This document shows, piece by piece, positions 41,395-49,660 of a stretch of 64,000 nt of DNA (position 1 is its first letter; the number at the start of each line of letters is the position of its first letter). Position numbers and translations under genes: made by a program. This DNA comes from Prevotella sp. tc2-28. Lineage in GTDB: Bacteria > Bacteroidota > Bacteroidia > Bacteroidales > Bacteroidaceae. The stretch spans positions 1-64,000 of the forward strand of contig NZ_FNRE01000006.1 in assembly GCF_900107705.1 (NCBI RefSeq). The letters run 5' to 3'. Below the pieces are notes generated by a model. The model made no database searches. It saw only the letters and a list, made by a program, of their open reading frames with translations, and was not told where the DNA came from.

Positions 41395-42625
41395 GGATGA
41401 TTTTGAATAATTTGTCGCTGGGTCTTACCTTCTCGGGCACCTTGATGCTGACGCGCGTGCCTTGCTGGGCGGTCTGTATGCTGCTGTCGTCGTCGTGGAT
41501 TTCGTCGACGGTGACGTACAGTGCTCCCGTGGTGGGACCGGTGATGAGCATCTTGTCGCCCACGGAGAAGGTGTCGGCCTCGACGGTGAACTCCGCCACG
41601 CCGAGCTTGGAGAAGTATTTCACACCCTTGCCGATGTATTGCTTGCGCTCGGTGGCGCACGAGCCGTAGTGCTTGTTCCACTCGCCCAGCGTCTGTCCCT
41701 GGTAGTAGCCGTCCCAGAAGCCGCGGTTGAAGACGGTGGCGAGTCGCTCGTCCCAAGCATCCTTTTTATCCTCTGTGAAGGTGCCGTCCAGCACGCTTTG
41801 GATGGCCTCGCGGTAGCATTGTACTACGGTCAAGACATATTCGGGACCGCGGGCGCGGCCTTCAATCTTGAACACCCGCACACCTGATTTCATCATGCGG
41901 TCGATGAAGCGGATGGTCTTCAGGTCCTTGGGCGACATGATGTACTTGTTGTCGATCTCCAGCTCGGTGCCCGTCTCGCGGTCGGTGACGATGTAGCTGC
42001 GGCGGCATATCTGCATGCAGGCGCCGCGGTTGGCTGAGCGCCCCGTGTTGTCGAGGCTCATGTAGCACTTGCCACTGACAGCCATGCAGAGGGCGCCGTG
42101 ACAGAACATCTCGATGCGCACCAGTTCGCCGCTGGGTCCGGTGACGTGCTGCTCCTCTATCTGGCGATAAATCTCGGCCACCTGGTCGAGGTTCAGCTCG
42201 CGCGCCAGCACGACGACATCGGCAAACTGGGCGTAGAACTTCAGCGCCTCGATGTTCGATATGTTCAGCTGCGTGGACAGGTGCACCTCCATGCCCTTCT
42301 GGCGGCAGTAGGTCATCACGGCGATGTCGCAGGCGATGACAGCCGTTATCTCGGCCTCCACGGCGGCATCGATAATCTGGTGCATCAGCGCGATGTCCTC
42401 GCCGTAGATGATGGTGTTCACCGTCAGGTACGACTTCACGCCCGCCTCGCGGCACGTGGCGGCAATGTCGCGCAGGTCGTCGATGGTGAAGTGGTTGGCG
42501 GAGTGCGAACGCATGTTCAACTGCTCGACGCCGAAATACACGCTGCCGGCACCAGCCTTGAGCGCTGCAGCCAGCGAGTCGCGGCTGCCTACGGGTGCCA
42601 TGATTTCAAAGTCATTCAGATTCAT
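41384..42625 (-). CDS. U32 family protein (tRNA/rRNA hydroxylation type)
   Basis: A 413-residue U32 protein. The family signature is RIEMFCHGALCMAVSGKCYMS (first part MFCHGALCMA), with further Cys in NRGACMQICRR. The start segment FEIMAPVGSRDSLAAALKAGAGSVYFG is typical. Members such as TrhP and RlhA are now linked to RNA 5-hydroxylation rather than proteolysis. The ATG at 42625 lies 5 nt after a -7 box (42631-42638), so the mRNA is probably leaderless; the upstream in-frame extension would precede the promoter. Confidence 0.88.
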   Translation of the reverse strand: MNLNDFEIMAPVGSRDSLAAALKAGAGSVYFGVEQLNMRSHSANHFTIDDLRDIAATCREAGVKSYLTVNTIIYGEDIALMHQIIDAAVEAEITAVIACDIAVMTYCRQKGMEVHLSTQLNISNIEALKFYAQFADVVVLARELNLDQVAEIYRQIEEQHVTGPSGELVRIEMFCHGALCMAVSGKCYMSLDNTGRSANRGACMQICRRSYIVTDRETGTELEIDNKYIMSPKDLKTIRFIDRMMKSGVRVFKIEGRARGPEYVLTVVQCYREAIQSVLDGTFTEDKKDAWDERLATVFNRGFWDGYYQGQTLGEWNKHYGSCATERKQYIGKGVKYFSKLGVAEFTVEADTFSVGDKMLITGPTTGALYVTVDEIHDDDSSIQTAQQGTRVSIKVPEKVRPSDKLFKIIPSK

Positions 42626-42630
42626 GGGTG

Positions 42631-42638
42631 CAAAGATA
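42631..42638 (-). promoter_or_regulatory. -7 box of the U32 gene
   Basis: TATCTTTG on the minus strand, with a partial -33 GTTG at 42658-42661 (19-nt spacer). It ends 5 nt before the ATG. Confidence 0.6.
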
Positions 42639-42682
42639 CAAAATAATTGATGATTGACAACTGACAATTGATAATTATTTCG

Positions 42683-42690
42683 TAATTTTG
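42683..42690 (+). promoter_or_regulatory. -7 box of the PL1-operon
   Basis: TAATTTTG with no clear -33 TTTG. The leader to the ATG at 42722 is about 25 nt. Confidence 0.5.
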
Positions 42691-42721
42691 CAAGCAAAAG
42701 ATACTTACTGGACAAGAGAAT

Positions 42722-43075
42722 ATGAAGAAGATTCTATGGACTGGCAGCCTCCTGCTGCTCTGCACCGCCGTCATGGCAGACGATGGCGACAAGACCACTA
42801 TCGACGGCATGAAAATACAGAAGATTACCTTCGACGGCGACAAGATGACCGTCAAGTATAATGACGGGACTGCCGACGCCACGTTCGACATGGCGGAGGT
42901 GGTCATCAGTTTCGAGGGTGCCACGAGCATCGAGGAGCGCATCACCATCGCCCGACAGGCGGGACTGGAAGGCAAGGCGATATACACGCTGAAAGGGGTG
43001 TACGCGGGAAAGAGCATGGCCGGTCTCAAGCCCGGGCTCTACGTGATAGACGGCAAGAAAGTTCTGATAAAATAA
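42722..43075 (+). CDS. Small secreted protein with Prevotella-type C-terminal tail
   Basis: A 117-residue protein. Signal peptide MKKILWTGSLLLLCTAVMA, then a repeat of the common Prevotella beta motif (KIQKITFDGDKMTVKYNDG, AEVVISFEG). The C-terminal segment GLKPGLYVIDGKKVLIK matches the tail of the C10 protease at 18060-18086. It is essentially a leader, one beta unit and a sorting tail. It is first in an operon with the PL1 lyase (15 nt gap). Function unknown; a surface accessory of the lyase is possible. Confidence 0.75.
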   Translation: MKKILWTGSLLLLCTAVMADDGDKTTIDGMKIQKITFDGDKMTVKYNDGTADATFDMAEVVISFEGATSIEERITIARQAGLEGKAIYTLKGVYAGKSMAGLKPGLYVIDGKKVLIK

Positions 43076-43081
43076 GGGAGG
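43076..43081 (+). promoter_or_regulatory. Shine-Dalgarno-like site for the PL1 gene
   Basis: GGGAGG, directly after the previous stop codon, 9 nt before the ATG at 43091. Confidence 0.45.
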
Positions 43082-43090
43082 AAACCAACA

Positions 43091-45331
43091 ATGAAGCATA
43101 TCACATCACTCTTCACCCTGCTCGCCATGATGATGGCCACGGGCACACAGGCACAGAACGACGTCAAGCAGGACGCCACCAAGAACCAGGTACAGCTGAA
43201 GCTCGCTGACGGCACCTCGAAATACTATAACACGGCAGACATCCACGAGATGACTTTCGACAACGGCAAGGTCATGGCGGGTCAGGACCGATACGACAAC
43301 ACGGTGGCTGCCATCTCCTTTGCCAAGGCGATTACCGACCGGGTCAGCATCCTGGAGGCTAAGGGATGGCTGGAGGCTGCCTACGTCAAGTTCAGCGTGT
43401 ATGGCAACATCCGCAATTACAACGTCTATGTGAAAGGCGGACAGTATGCCGACTACACCAAGATAGACCGTGAACTGGTGCGCAACTACGGCACCTACGG
43501 GCGCGCCGACGTGATTGGCCTGCAGGCTGCCGCCAACTATCAGCTGAAGGTAGTGCCCGTGAATGGCGACGGCACGGAACTGACCGCATTTGCCAGCGAG
43601 ACGGGACTGCTGGAGGTGAAGGGCTACAGTCGGCAGGGCTTTGCCTTCAAGGACGGTTATGAGCCGGGCGCCTACAAGGCTGACGGTACGCTGAAGGCTA
43701 ACGCCAAGGTGCTGTATGTGACGAAGCATAACTTCAACACCATCCAACTGGAGATGGTCAAGGACAACAAGGGAAACACCGAGACCTATACCGGACTGGG
43801 CGAGATTTTCAAGGCCAAGCAGAAAGGCTATGACACCACGCCGATGGCAGTCCGCATCATCGGCGAGATTACCACCAACGATGCCGATGCAGCCCAATTG
43901 ATGAGTGATGAAGACGGACTGCAGCTGAAAGGAAATGGGGATGACACGGAAATGAACGTAACGCTGGAGGGCATTGGCGATGATGCCACCTTCAATGGCT
44001 TTGGCATGACGTTTTACAATGGCACAAAGGTGGAGATGCGCAACATCGGACTCGTGAACTTCAACGATGACGGCATACAACTGAAAGGTACCCAGCACGC
44101 ATGGATTCACCATATCGACTTCTTCTACGGCAATGCAGGCAGTGCTGCCGACCAGAAGAAGGGTGACGGCTCACTGGACGTGAAGGACGACTCGCGCTAC
44201 TGCACGTTCTCGTATAATCACTTCTGGGATAGCGGAAAGACTTCTCTCTGTGGCATGAAGAGCGAGAGCGGTCCCAACTATATCAGCTATGACCACAACT
44301 GGTTCGACCATTCCGACTCGCGCCATCCGCGTGTCCGCACCATGACTGTACACGTCTGGAATAACTACTATGATGGCGTGTCGAAGATTGGCGTCGGGGC
44401 CGTAAAGGGCGCTGACATCTTTGTGGAGTCCAACTATTTCCGCAACAGCAAGAACCCGATGCTGATTTCCGAGCAGGGCACCGATGGACGTGGCGGCTTT
44501 GCCGATGACCACGACGGAGGAATGATCAAGGCCTACGGTAATGTGCTGACAGGCAAGTCGGCCACCACCTTCAGGTCGCACAAGCAATACCCTGTCGAGT
44601 TCGATGCTTACGAGGCTGACACCCGCGAAGAAAAAGTGCCTGAAACGTATAAGTCGGTGGTAGGAGAATATACCTATAACAATTTCGACACGGACGCCAG
44701 TCTGATGTACGAATACGCGCCTGTCGCAGCCAATGACGTTCCCGCTGTCGTGACGGGCTTCTATGGTGCCGGTCGTATGAACCACGGCGACCTGCAGTGG
44801 ACATTCAACAACACCACGGACGATACGAGCGATGCTATCAACGACGCGCTGAAAGCTGCCGTCATGGGCTATCACACAACGCTCATCGGCATCATGGGTG
44901 AGGAAGAGGAAACCTCTGGCGGTGGCGAACAAGGCGGTGGCGATGAACCTGCACCGGAGGGCATTATCCTTGCTTCTTTCGACGGTTCTCCCTCCAGCAG
45001 CATGTTCACGGTTGGCGGGAGCTATGGCGATGGAAAGATCACCTATAACAGCATTGGTTACAAGAAGGGTGTCAAACTGGACAGCAAAGGAAGCATCACC
45101 TTTACCCCTGCCAGCAACTACCTCATGACACTTGTTCTTGCAACTGCAAAGGATGGTCGCGACGTAAAGATAAACAACGAGACGACTACCGTGTCAGGTA
45201 CCGAGAATTCGGAAGGTAAGTATTATGAACTGCAGCCCATTGCCATTACCAAAGGAACGCAGTATGTGCTGACCAAAGGTTCTAAGGAGAGTATTGTGAT
45301 GCTCATCAAACTGGAGCCCGTCGCCGAATGA
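43091..45331 (+). CDS. Secreted multidomain pectate lyase (PL1)
   Basis: A 746-residue secreted protein with signal peptide MKHITSLFTLLAMMMATGTQA. Domains in order: a short DGTSKYYNTADIHEMTF beta motif (about 35-60), a fibronectin-like region (85-180), the PL1 beta-helix (about 195-600) and a Gly/Glu linker (GEEEETSGGGEQGGGDEP). A C-terminal beta-sandwich follows (630-746). PL1 features are HAWIHHIDFFYGN, DGSLDVKDDSRYCTFSYNHF (calcium site) and SRHPRVRTMTVHVWNNYY. It cleaves polygalacturonan. It overlaps the next gene by 4 bp. Confidence 0.92.
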   Translation: MKHITSLFTLLAMMMATGTQAQNDVKQDATKNQVQLKLADGTSKYYNTADIHEMTFDNGKVMAGQDRYDNTVAAISFAKAITDRVSILEAKGWLEAAYVKFSVYGNIRNYNVYVKGGQYADYTKIDRELVRNYGTYGRADVIGLQAAANYQLKVVPVNGDGTELTAFASETGLLEVKGYSRQGFAFKDGYEPGAYKADGTLKANAKVLYVTKHNFNTIQLEMVKDNKGNTETYTGLGEIFKAKQKGYDTTPMAVRIIGEITTNDADAAQLMSDEDGLQLKGNGDDTEMNVTLEGIGDDATFNGFGMTFYNGTKVEMRNIGLVNFNDDGIQLKGTQHAWIHHIDFFYGNAGSAADQKKGDGSLDVKDDSRYCTFSYNHFWDSGKTSLCGMKSESGPNYISYDHNWFDHSDSRHPRVRTMTVHVWNNYYDGVSKIGVGAVKGADIFVESNYFRNSKNPMLISEQGTDGRGGFADDHDGGMIKAYGNVLTGKSATTFRSHKQYPVEFDAYEADTREEKVPETYKSVVGEYTYNNFDTDASLMYEYAPVAANDVPAVVTGFYGAGRMNHGDLQWTFNNTTDDTSDAINDALKAAVMGYHTTLIGIMGEEEETSGGGEQGGGDEPAPEGIILASFDGSPSSSMFTVGGSYGDGKITYNSIGYKKGVKLDSKGSITFTPASNYLMTLVLATAKDGRDVKINNETTTVSGTENSEGKYYELQPIAITKGTQYVLTKGSKESIVMLIKLEPVAE

Positions 45332-46125
45332 AAATACGGTCTGCTGTCTTCATGGTGGTGGCATTGCTGCTCACGGGATGCAGCAACCGCCCGCCAAAGG
45401 TGTTTGTCCACGATGTGCTGTTGCCCATGACGCCCGTCAAGAACCAGGGCAAGTCGGAAATCTGTTGGGCGTATGCCATGTTGGCTACCATCGAGACGGA
45501 ACACATCCTGCGGGGCGACTCGGTAAACCTGTCACCCGTCTATGTCGGGCGCATGCTGGAAGATTACAAAAATCTCACCTCTCACCGCTCGCCTCTCACC
45601 GCTAATGACCGCGCCATGTGTCAGACGACGCTCAACATGATAGGCCGCCATGGCATCGTGGGCTACGACGTGATGCCCGACGACGCCACGCCCGACTTGC
45701 CCCTGCCGAAATGGGTCTTCATGCTCGGCGCGAAATACACGCCACTGGAGTTTGCCCACTCGGTTTGTGCACCCGACGAGTACCTGTCGTTGACGTGCTG
45801 GCCGGACTCGCCGTATTATCAGAAGGTGGACGTGCCGGTGCCCGACAATTGGGAGCACAACCGCTTGCTGAATGTCCCGCTGGACACGCTGAAGGCGCAC
45901 GTAGACCGGGCTCTGCACCATCGACACCCCGTCTGCTGGGAGAGCCGCGGACATGCCATGGAGGTGGTCGGAATGGCTCATGACGAGCAGCAGCGGCACT
46001 ACTATGTGATGAAGAACTCGTGGGGTTCTGACGACCCGTACAAAGGCTTGGTGTACATGCCCGTGAGCAAGATGTGGGAGGATATGATTGCCATTTACAT
46101 GACTAAAACAGCATACGAACAATGA
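45328..46125 (+). CDS. Papain-like (C1) cysteine protease, lipoprotein
   Basis: A 265-residue protein with a lipoprotein signal (VVALLLTGCSN, lipid Cys at about 18). The C1 catalytic residues are visible: Cys in PVKNQGKSEICWAYAM, His in ESRGHAMEVVGMAH and Asn in VMKNSWGSDD. It resembles aminopeptidase C/bleomycin-hydrolase-type enzymes but is short. The repeat-like stretch LTSHRSPLT (45574-45603) appears inserted after residue 80. It is coupled by 4-bp overlaps to the PL1 and rhamnose mutarotase genes, an unusual combination. Confidence 0.84.
   Translation: MKIRSAVFMVVALLLTGCSNRPPKVFVHDVLLPMTPVKNQGKSEICWAYAMLATIETEHILRGDSVNLSPVYVGRMLEDYKNLTSHRSPLTANDRAMCQTTLNMIGRHGIVGYDVMPDDATPDLPLPKWVFMLGAKYTPLEFAHSVCAPDEYLSLTCWPDSPYYQKVDVPVPDNWEHNRLLNVPLDTLKAHVDRALHHRHPVCWESRGHAMEVVGMAHDEQQRHYYVMKNSWGSDDPYKGLVYMPVSKMWEDMIAIYMTKTAYEQ
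45574..45603 (+). repeat. CTCACC-type repeat inside the papain-like protease gene
   Basis: CTCACCTCTCACCGCTCGCC and the following CTCACCGCT contain tandem CTCACC units encoding LTSHRSPLT. It is related to the repeat at 26686-26710 and likewise in frame. Confidence 0.65.
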
Positions 46126-46502
46126 AAACTGAAGGCTACAAGGTACAGGAATACCATGGTCCCGTGAAGCGCTATTGCCAGACCATGGACCTGCGCGACA
46201 ACGCGGAGTTAATCAGGAAATACAAGGAGGCGCACGACCGTGACCACTTCTGGGACGAGATCAAGCAGGGCATCCGCAGTGTCGGCATTCTCGAAATGGA
46301 AATCTACATCCTCGGGACGCGCCTGTTCATGATCGTGGAGACACCTCTCGACTTCGACTGGGACACGGCGATGGCTCGACTCGCCACCCTACCCCGTCAG
46401 GCTGAATGGGAGGCGTATGTCGCTCAGTTCCAGCAATGCAGCAAAAACGCCACCTCTGATGAGAAGTGGCGTATGATGGACAGGATTTTCTACCTGTATT
46501 AA
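46122..46502 (+). CDS. rhaM: L-rhamnose mutarotase family protein
   Basis: A 126-residue RhaM-like (DUF718) protein interconverting anomers of a 6-deoxy sugar. The N-terminal KRYCQTMDLRDNAELIRKYKE and the centre VGILEMEIYILGTRLFMIVE fit the family. Rhamnose is a backbone sugar of rhamnogalacturonan I, so its place behind a pectate lyase gene makes sense. Near the 3' end its codons also form a terminator for the opposite strand (46443-46472). Confidence 0.82.
   Translation: MKTEGYKVQEYHGPVKRYCQTMDLRDNAELIRKYKEAHDRDHFWDEIKQGIRSVGILEMEIYILGTRLFMIVETPLDFDWDTAMARLATLPRQAEWEAYVAQFQQCSKNATSDEKWRMMDRIFYLY
46443..46472 (-). terminator. cysS terminator embedded in the rhaM coding region
   Basis: On the minus strand ACGCCAC / GTGGCGT forms a 7-bp GC-rich stem (longer with bulges) followed by TTTTT. 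It lies about 35 nt past the cysS stop, inside the last codons of rhaM. Confidence 0.7.
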
Positions 46503-46505
46503 CCC

Positions 46506-47996
46506 TTACTTGTTCAGTTTCCAGGTGACACCGTCCTTGGTGTCCTTGACCTCAAAACCGGCGGCAGCCAGCTCGTCGCGAATCTTGTCTGACGTAGCCC
46601 AGTCTTTGTCGGCCTTGGCCTTGGCACGCAGTTCCAGCACCATGTCCATGACTTTGCCGAAGGCGGCCTCACGCTCGTCGTTGGTACCGCTCTTCTCGGC
46701 CTTGAGTCCCAAGATGTCCTCGGCGAAGAGGTGCATGGTGTCCTTCAGTTCCTGCAGGCAGTCGGCACAGATGGTTGCCTTGTGGTCTACCAACTTGTTG
46801 ATGACGGTACATGCCTCGAAAAGGTTGCTGATAACCTGCGGAGTGGCAAGGTCGTCGTTCATGGCGTCGTAGCACTTCTGGCGCAGTGCCTTCACCACCT
46901 TCTCCGTCTCGGCATCACACTTGTCGGCGGGCTGGATGCGGTCCATGTCGGCAATGGCATTCATCAACTTCTCCAGTCCGCGCTCAGCTGCCACCAGTGC
47001 CTCGTTCGAGAAGTCTACCGTGCCACGATAATGGGCTGACAGGATGAAGAAGCGGATGGTCATCGGTGAATAGGCCTTCTCCAGCAACGGATGATTGCCG
47101 GTAAAGAACTGCTCCAGCGTGATGAAGTTGTTGTACGACTTGCCCATCTTCTTGCCGTTGATGGTCAGCATGTTGTTGTGCATCCAGTACTTCACGGCGG
47201 GATGACCCATCGAGGCTTGGGCCTGAGCTATCTCGCACTCGTGGTGGGGGAACACCAGGTCCATGCCGCCGCCGTGGATGTCGAACTCCTCGCCCAGATA
47301 TTTGCGACCCATCGCTGTACACTCGCAGTGCCAGCCGGGGAATCCGTCGCTCCAGGGTGACGGCCAGCGCATGATGTGCTCGGGCTGGGCTTTCTTCCAC
47401 AGGGCAAAGTCGGCCTGGTTCTTCTTCTCACCGACACCGGCCAGTTCGCGACTCTCGTCCTTGATGTTTTCCAGCGAACGGCCACTCAGAATGCCGTACT
47501 TGTACTTCTTGTTATAAGCCTCGATGTCGAAGTAGACGGAGCCGTTCGACTCGTAGGCAAAACCATTGTCCAGAATCTGCTGCACCAGCTGCTGCTGTTC
47601 GATGATATGACCGGTGGCATGGGGCTCGATACTTGGGCGCAGCACGTTCAGCGCATCCATATACTGATGGTAGCGGTTGGTATAGTACTGGGCAATCTCC
47701 ATCGGTTCCAACTGTTCCAGACGGGCCTTCTTGGCTATCTTGTCCTCACCCTCGTCGGCATCGTGTTCCAGATGACCTACATCCGTGATGTTACGGACGT
47801 AGCGAACCTTATAGCCTAAATGCTTCAGGTAGCGGAACAACAAATCGAAGGTAATGGCAGGACGCGCATGTCCCAGATGGGGATCGCCATAGACGGTCGG
47901 ACCGCACACATACATGCCCACGTTGGGGGCATGCAGCGGCTCGAAGCGCTCCATCTGGCGCGTCAGCGTATTATATATAACTAATCTTGATTCCAT
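46506..47996 (-). CDS. cysS: Cysteinyl-tRNA synthetase
   Basis: A 496-residue class I synthetase. The HIGH-type motif is [19 protein letters not shown] (Zn Cys28-region and HLGH). Other Zn ligands are in GWHCECTAM and HHECEIAQ. The KMSKS-type loop reads KKMGKSYNN. Length fits bacterial CysRS. It is convergent with rhaM, 3 nt apart, and preceded by the CoA-transferase gene on the same strand at 57 nt. Confidence 0.97.
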   Translation of the reverse strand: MESRLVIYNTLTRQMERFEPLHAPNVGMYVCGPTVYGDPHLGHARPAITFDLLFRYLKHLGYKVRYVRNITDVGHLEHDADEGEDKIAKKARLEQLEPMEIAQYYTNRYHQYMDALNVLRPSIEPHATGHIIEQQQLVQQILDNGFAYESNGSVYFDIEAYNKKYKYGILSGRSLENIKDESRELAGVGEKKNQADFALWKKAQPEHIMRWPSPWSDGFPGWHCECTAMGRKYLGEEFDIHGGGMDLVFPHHECEIAQAQASMGHPAVKYWMHNNMLTINGKKMGKSYNNFITLEQFFTGNHPLLEKAYSPMTIRFFILSAHYRGTVDFSNEALVAAERGLEKLMNAIADMDRIQPADKCDAETEKVVKALRQKCYDAMNDDLATPQVISNLFEACTVINKLVDHKATICADCLQELKDTMHLFAEDILGLKAEKSGTNDEREAAFGKVMDMVLELRAKAKADKDWATSDKIRDELAAAGFEVKDTKDGVTWKLNK

Positions 47997-48053
47997 TATT
48001 TAAATCCTGAACCGCGAAGCGGTGAATTTAATTTTTAATTTTTAATCTTTAAT
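47997..48053. repeat. Small hairpin and TTTTTAAT repeat at the CoA-transferase/cysS junction
   Basis: ACCGCGAAGCGGT (about 48010-48022) is a compact hairpin. Next to it are repeated AATTTTTAAT/AATCTTTAAT units (48027-48053) running up to the stop codon of the CoA-transferase gene. Confidence 0.5.
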
Positions 48054-49559
48054 CTACTTCACGTATTCAGCAAAGTCCGTCAACTTCATGTCACCCTTGC
48101 GAGCCAGCGTATCGTGCATGGCGAAGGCTGCAGGCAGGTTGTGACGCGTCTGACCCATCTTGGCAATCTTCAGGTAGTCCCACAAGAGCTGCTTGTAGTC
48201 GGGGTGTGCACAGTTCTCGATGATGCACTCAGCACGCTGGATGGGACCCTTGCCGCGCAAGTCGGCAACACCCTGCTCGGTCACGATGATGTTCACGTCG
48301 TGCTCCGAGCTGTCCTGATGGCTGACGAAAGGTACGATAGAACTGATCACGCCACCCTTGGCCACTGAAGGACAGGTAAAGATAGAGAGGTAGGCGTTGC
48401 GGATGAAGTCACCCGAACCACCGATACCGTTCATCATCTTCACACCGCTGATGTGGGTAGAGTTCACGTTACCATAGAGGTCGGCCTCAATAGCGGTATT
48501 GATAGCAATAACACCTAAGCGGCGGATAATCTCGGGCGAGTTCGAAATCTCGCTCTGGCGCAATGTCAGGTGGTTCTTGAAGTAGTCCATATTATCATAG
48601 ACCTGCAGCAGGCACTCGTTCGACACGGTCAGCGAGCAGGCTGAGGCATCTTTCACACGGCCGTTCAGCATCATGGCTACCACGCTGTCCTGCAGCACCT
48701 CGGTATAGATGTTGAAGTCGGGAACGTGCTTGTCCTGACCCAGTGCACCGAGGATGGCATTGGCTGTTGAGCCCACACCACTCTGCAAGGGAAGGAACTC
48801 CTTGGGGATGCGTTCCTTGTGCATCTCTTCAACCAAGAATTCGGCTGTCAAGAAACCAATCTTATCGGTTACAGGGTCTGAATCCTTAAAGGCACGGGCC
48901 TCATCGGGAATGTTGCACTCAACAACACCCACCACCTTGTCCTTGGGGATAGAGACGAAGGACTGACCGATGCGGTCGCCGACATGCTCAATGGGGATAG
49001 CCTTGCGGTAAGGGGGATCCAGCGGCTCATAGACGTCGTGGATGAACTTGGCATTGGGGTTATGGAAGGAGTTAAGTTCCAGAATCACGTGTTTCGCCAA
49101 ACGAGCAGCCGTAGGCGAGATTCCACCGGCAGCAGTCAGATAGACATGATAGTCATTGCCCACCTCTTCGATGTCGCACACTTCAAGGATGGCCCAGTCA
49201 AGCGGACCGTAGAAGCCATAGCGCAACTCCTGTGCCATGTGGCTCAGGTGCAAATCATTGTAGGGAATCTCGCCGGCATTCACATGCTTACGGAAGTCAG
49301 GGTTCGTGGTGTAAGGGGCACGGTAGAGAATTGCCTGTGCGTTTGCCAGGTCACCGTCGGTGCTCTGACCTGTAGAGGCACCAGTGAAGATAGCCACCTT
49401 GAACTCGCGACCAGCCTCATGCTCTGCAATAGCATACTTAGCCAGTTCCTTTGTTGTTGCCTTGGCTACACCGGCGGGTGTAAAGCCACTCATGGCGATG
49501 TGCTCACCATTCTTAATCATTGCTGCAGCCTCTGCAGCTGTCAAACGTGTATAAGCCAT
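48054..49559 (-). CDS. Acetyl-CoA:succinate CoA-transferase / acetyl-CoA hydrolase
   Basis: A 501-residue Cat1-type class I CoA-transferase. The catalytic Glu is in FNIYTEVLQDSVV. Other segments are AMSGFTPAGVAKA, GGISPTAARLAKH and MMNGIGGSGDFIRNAYLSIF. It exchanges CoA between succinate and acetate (or hydrolyses acetyl-CoA) in mixed-acid fermentation, which fits the acetate kinase gene at the right edge. A complete promoter lies at 49588-49619, with a leader of about 22 nt. Confidence 0.92.
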   Translation of the reverse strand: MAYTRLTAAEAAAMIKNGEHIAMSGFTPAGVAKATTKELAKYAIAEHEAGREFKVAIFTGASTGQSTDGDLANAQAILYRAPYTTNPDFRKHVNAGEIPYNDLHLSHMAQELRYGFYGPLDWAILEVCDIEEVGNDYHVYLTAAGGISPTAARLAKHVILELNSFHNPNAKFIHDVYEPLDPPYRKAIPIEHVGDRIGQSFVSIPKDKVVGVVECNIPDEARAFKDSDPVTDKIGFLTAEFLVEEMHKERIPKEFLPLQSGVGSTANAILGALGQDKHVPDFNIYTEVLQDSVVAMMLNGRVKDASACSLTVSNECLLQVYDNMDYFKNHLTLRQSEISNSPEIIRRLGVIAINTAIEADLYGNVNSTHISGVKMMNGIGGSGDFIRNAYLSIFTCPSVAKGGVISSIVPFVSHQDSSEHDVNIIVTEQGVADLRGKGPIQRAECIIENCAHPDYKQLLWDYLKIAKMGQTRHNLPAAFAMHDTLARKGDMKLTDFAEYVK

Positions 49560-49587
49560 AATTTCGTTAAATTTGCAAATTTGCGTG

Positions 49588-49619
49588 CAAATTTACTACT
49601 TTTCGACCAAACCACCAAA
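49588..49619 (-). promoter_or_regulatory. Promoter of the CoA-transferase gene
   Basis: On the minus strand, TTTG (49616-49619), a 20-nt spacer and TAAATTTG (49588-49595). Confidence 0.72.
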
Positions 49620-49660
49620 CAAACCGTCACTTTTCACGAAAGAGATGAACAGGAAGCATC

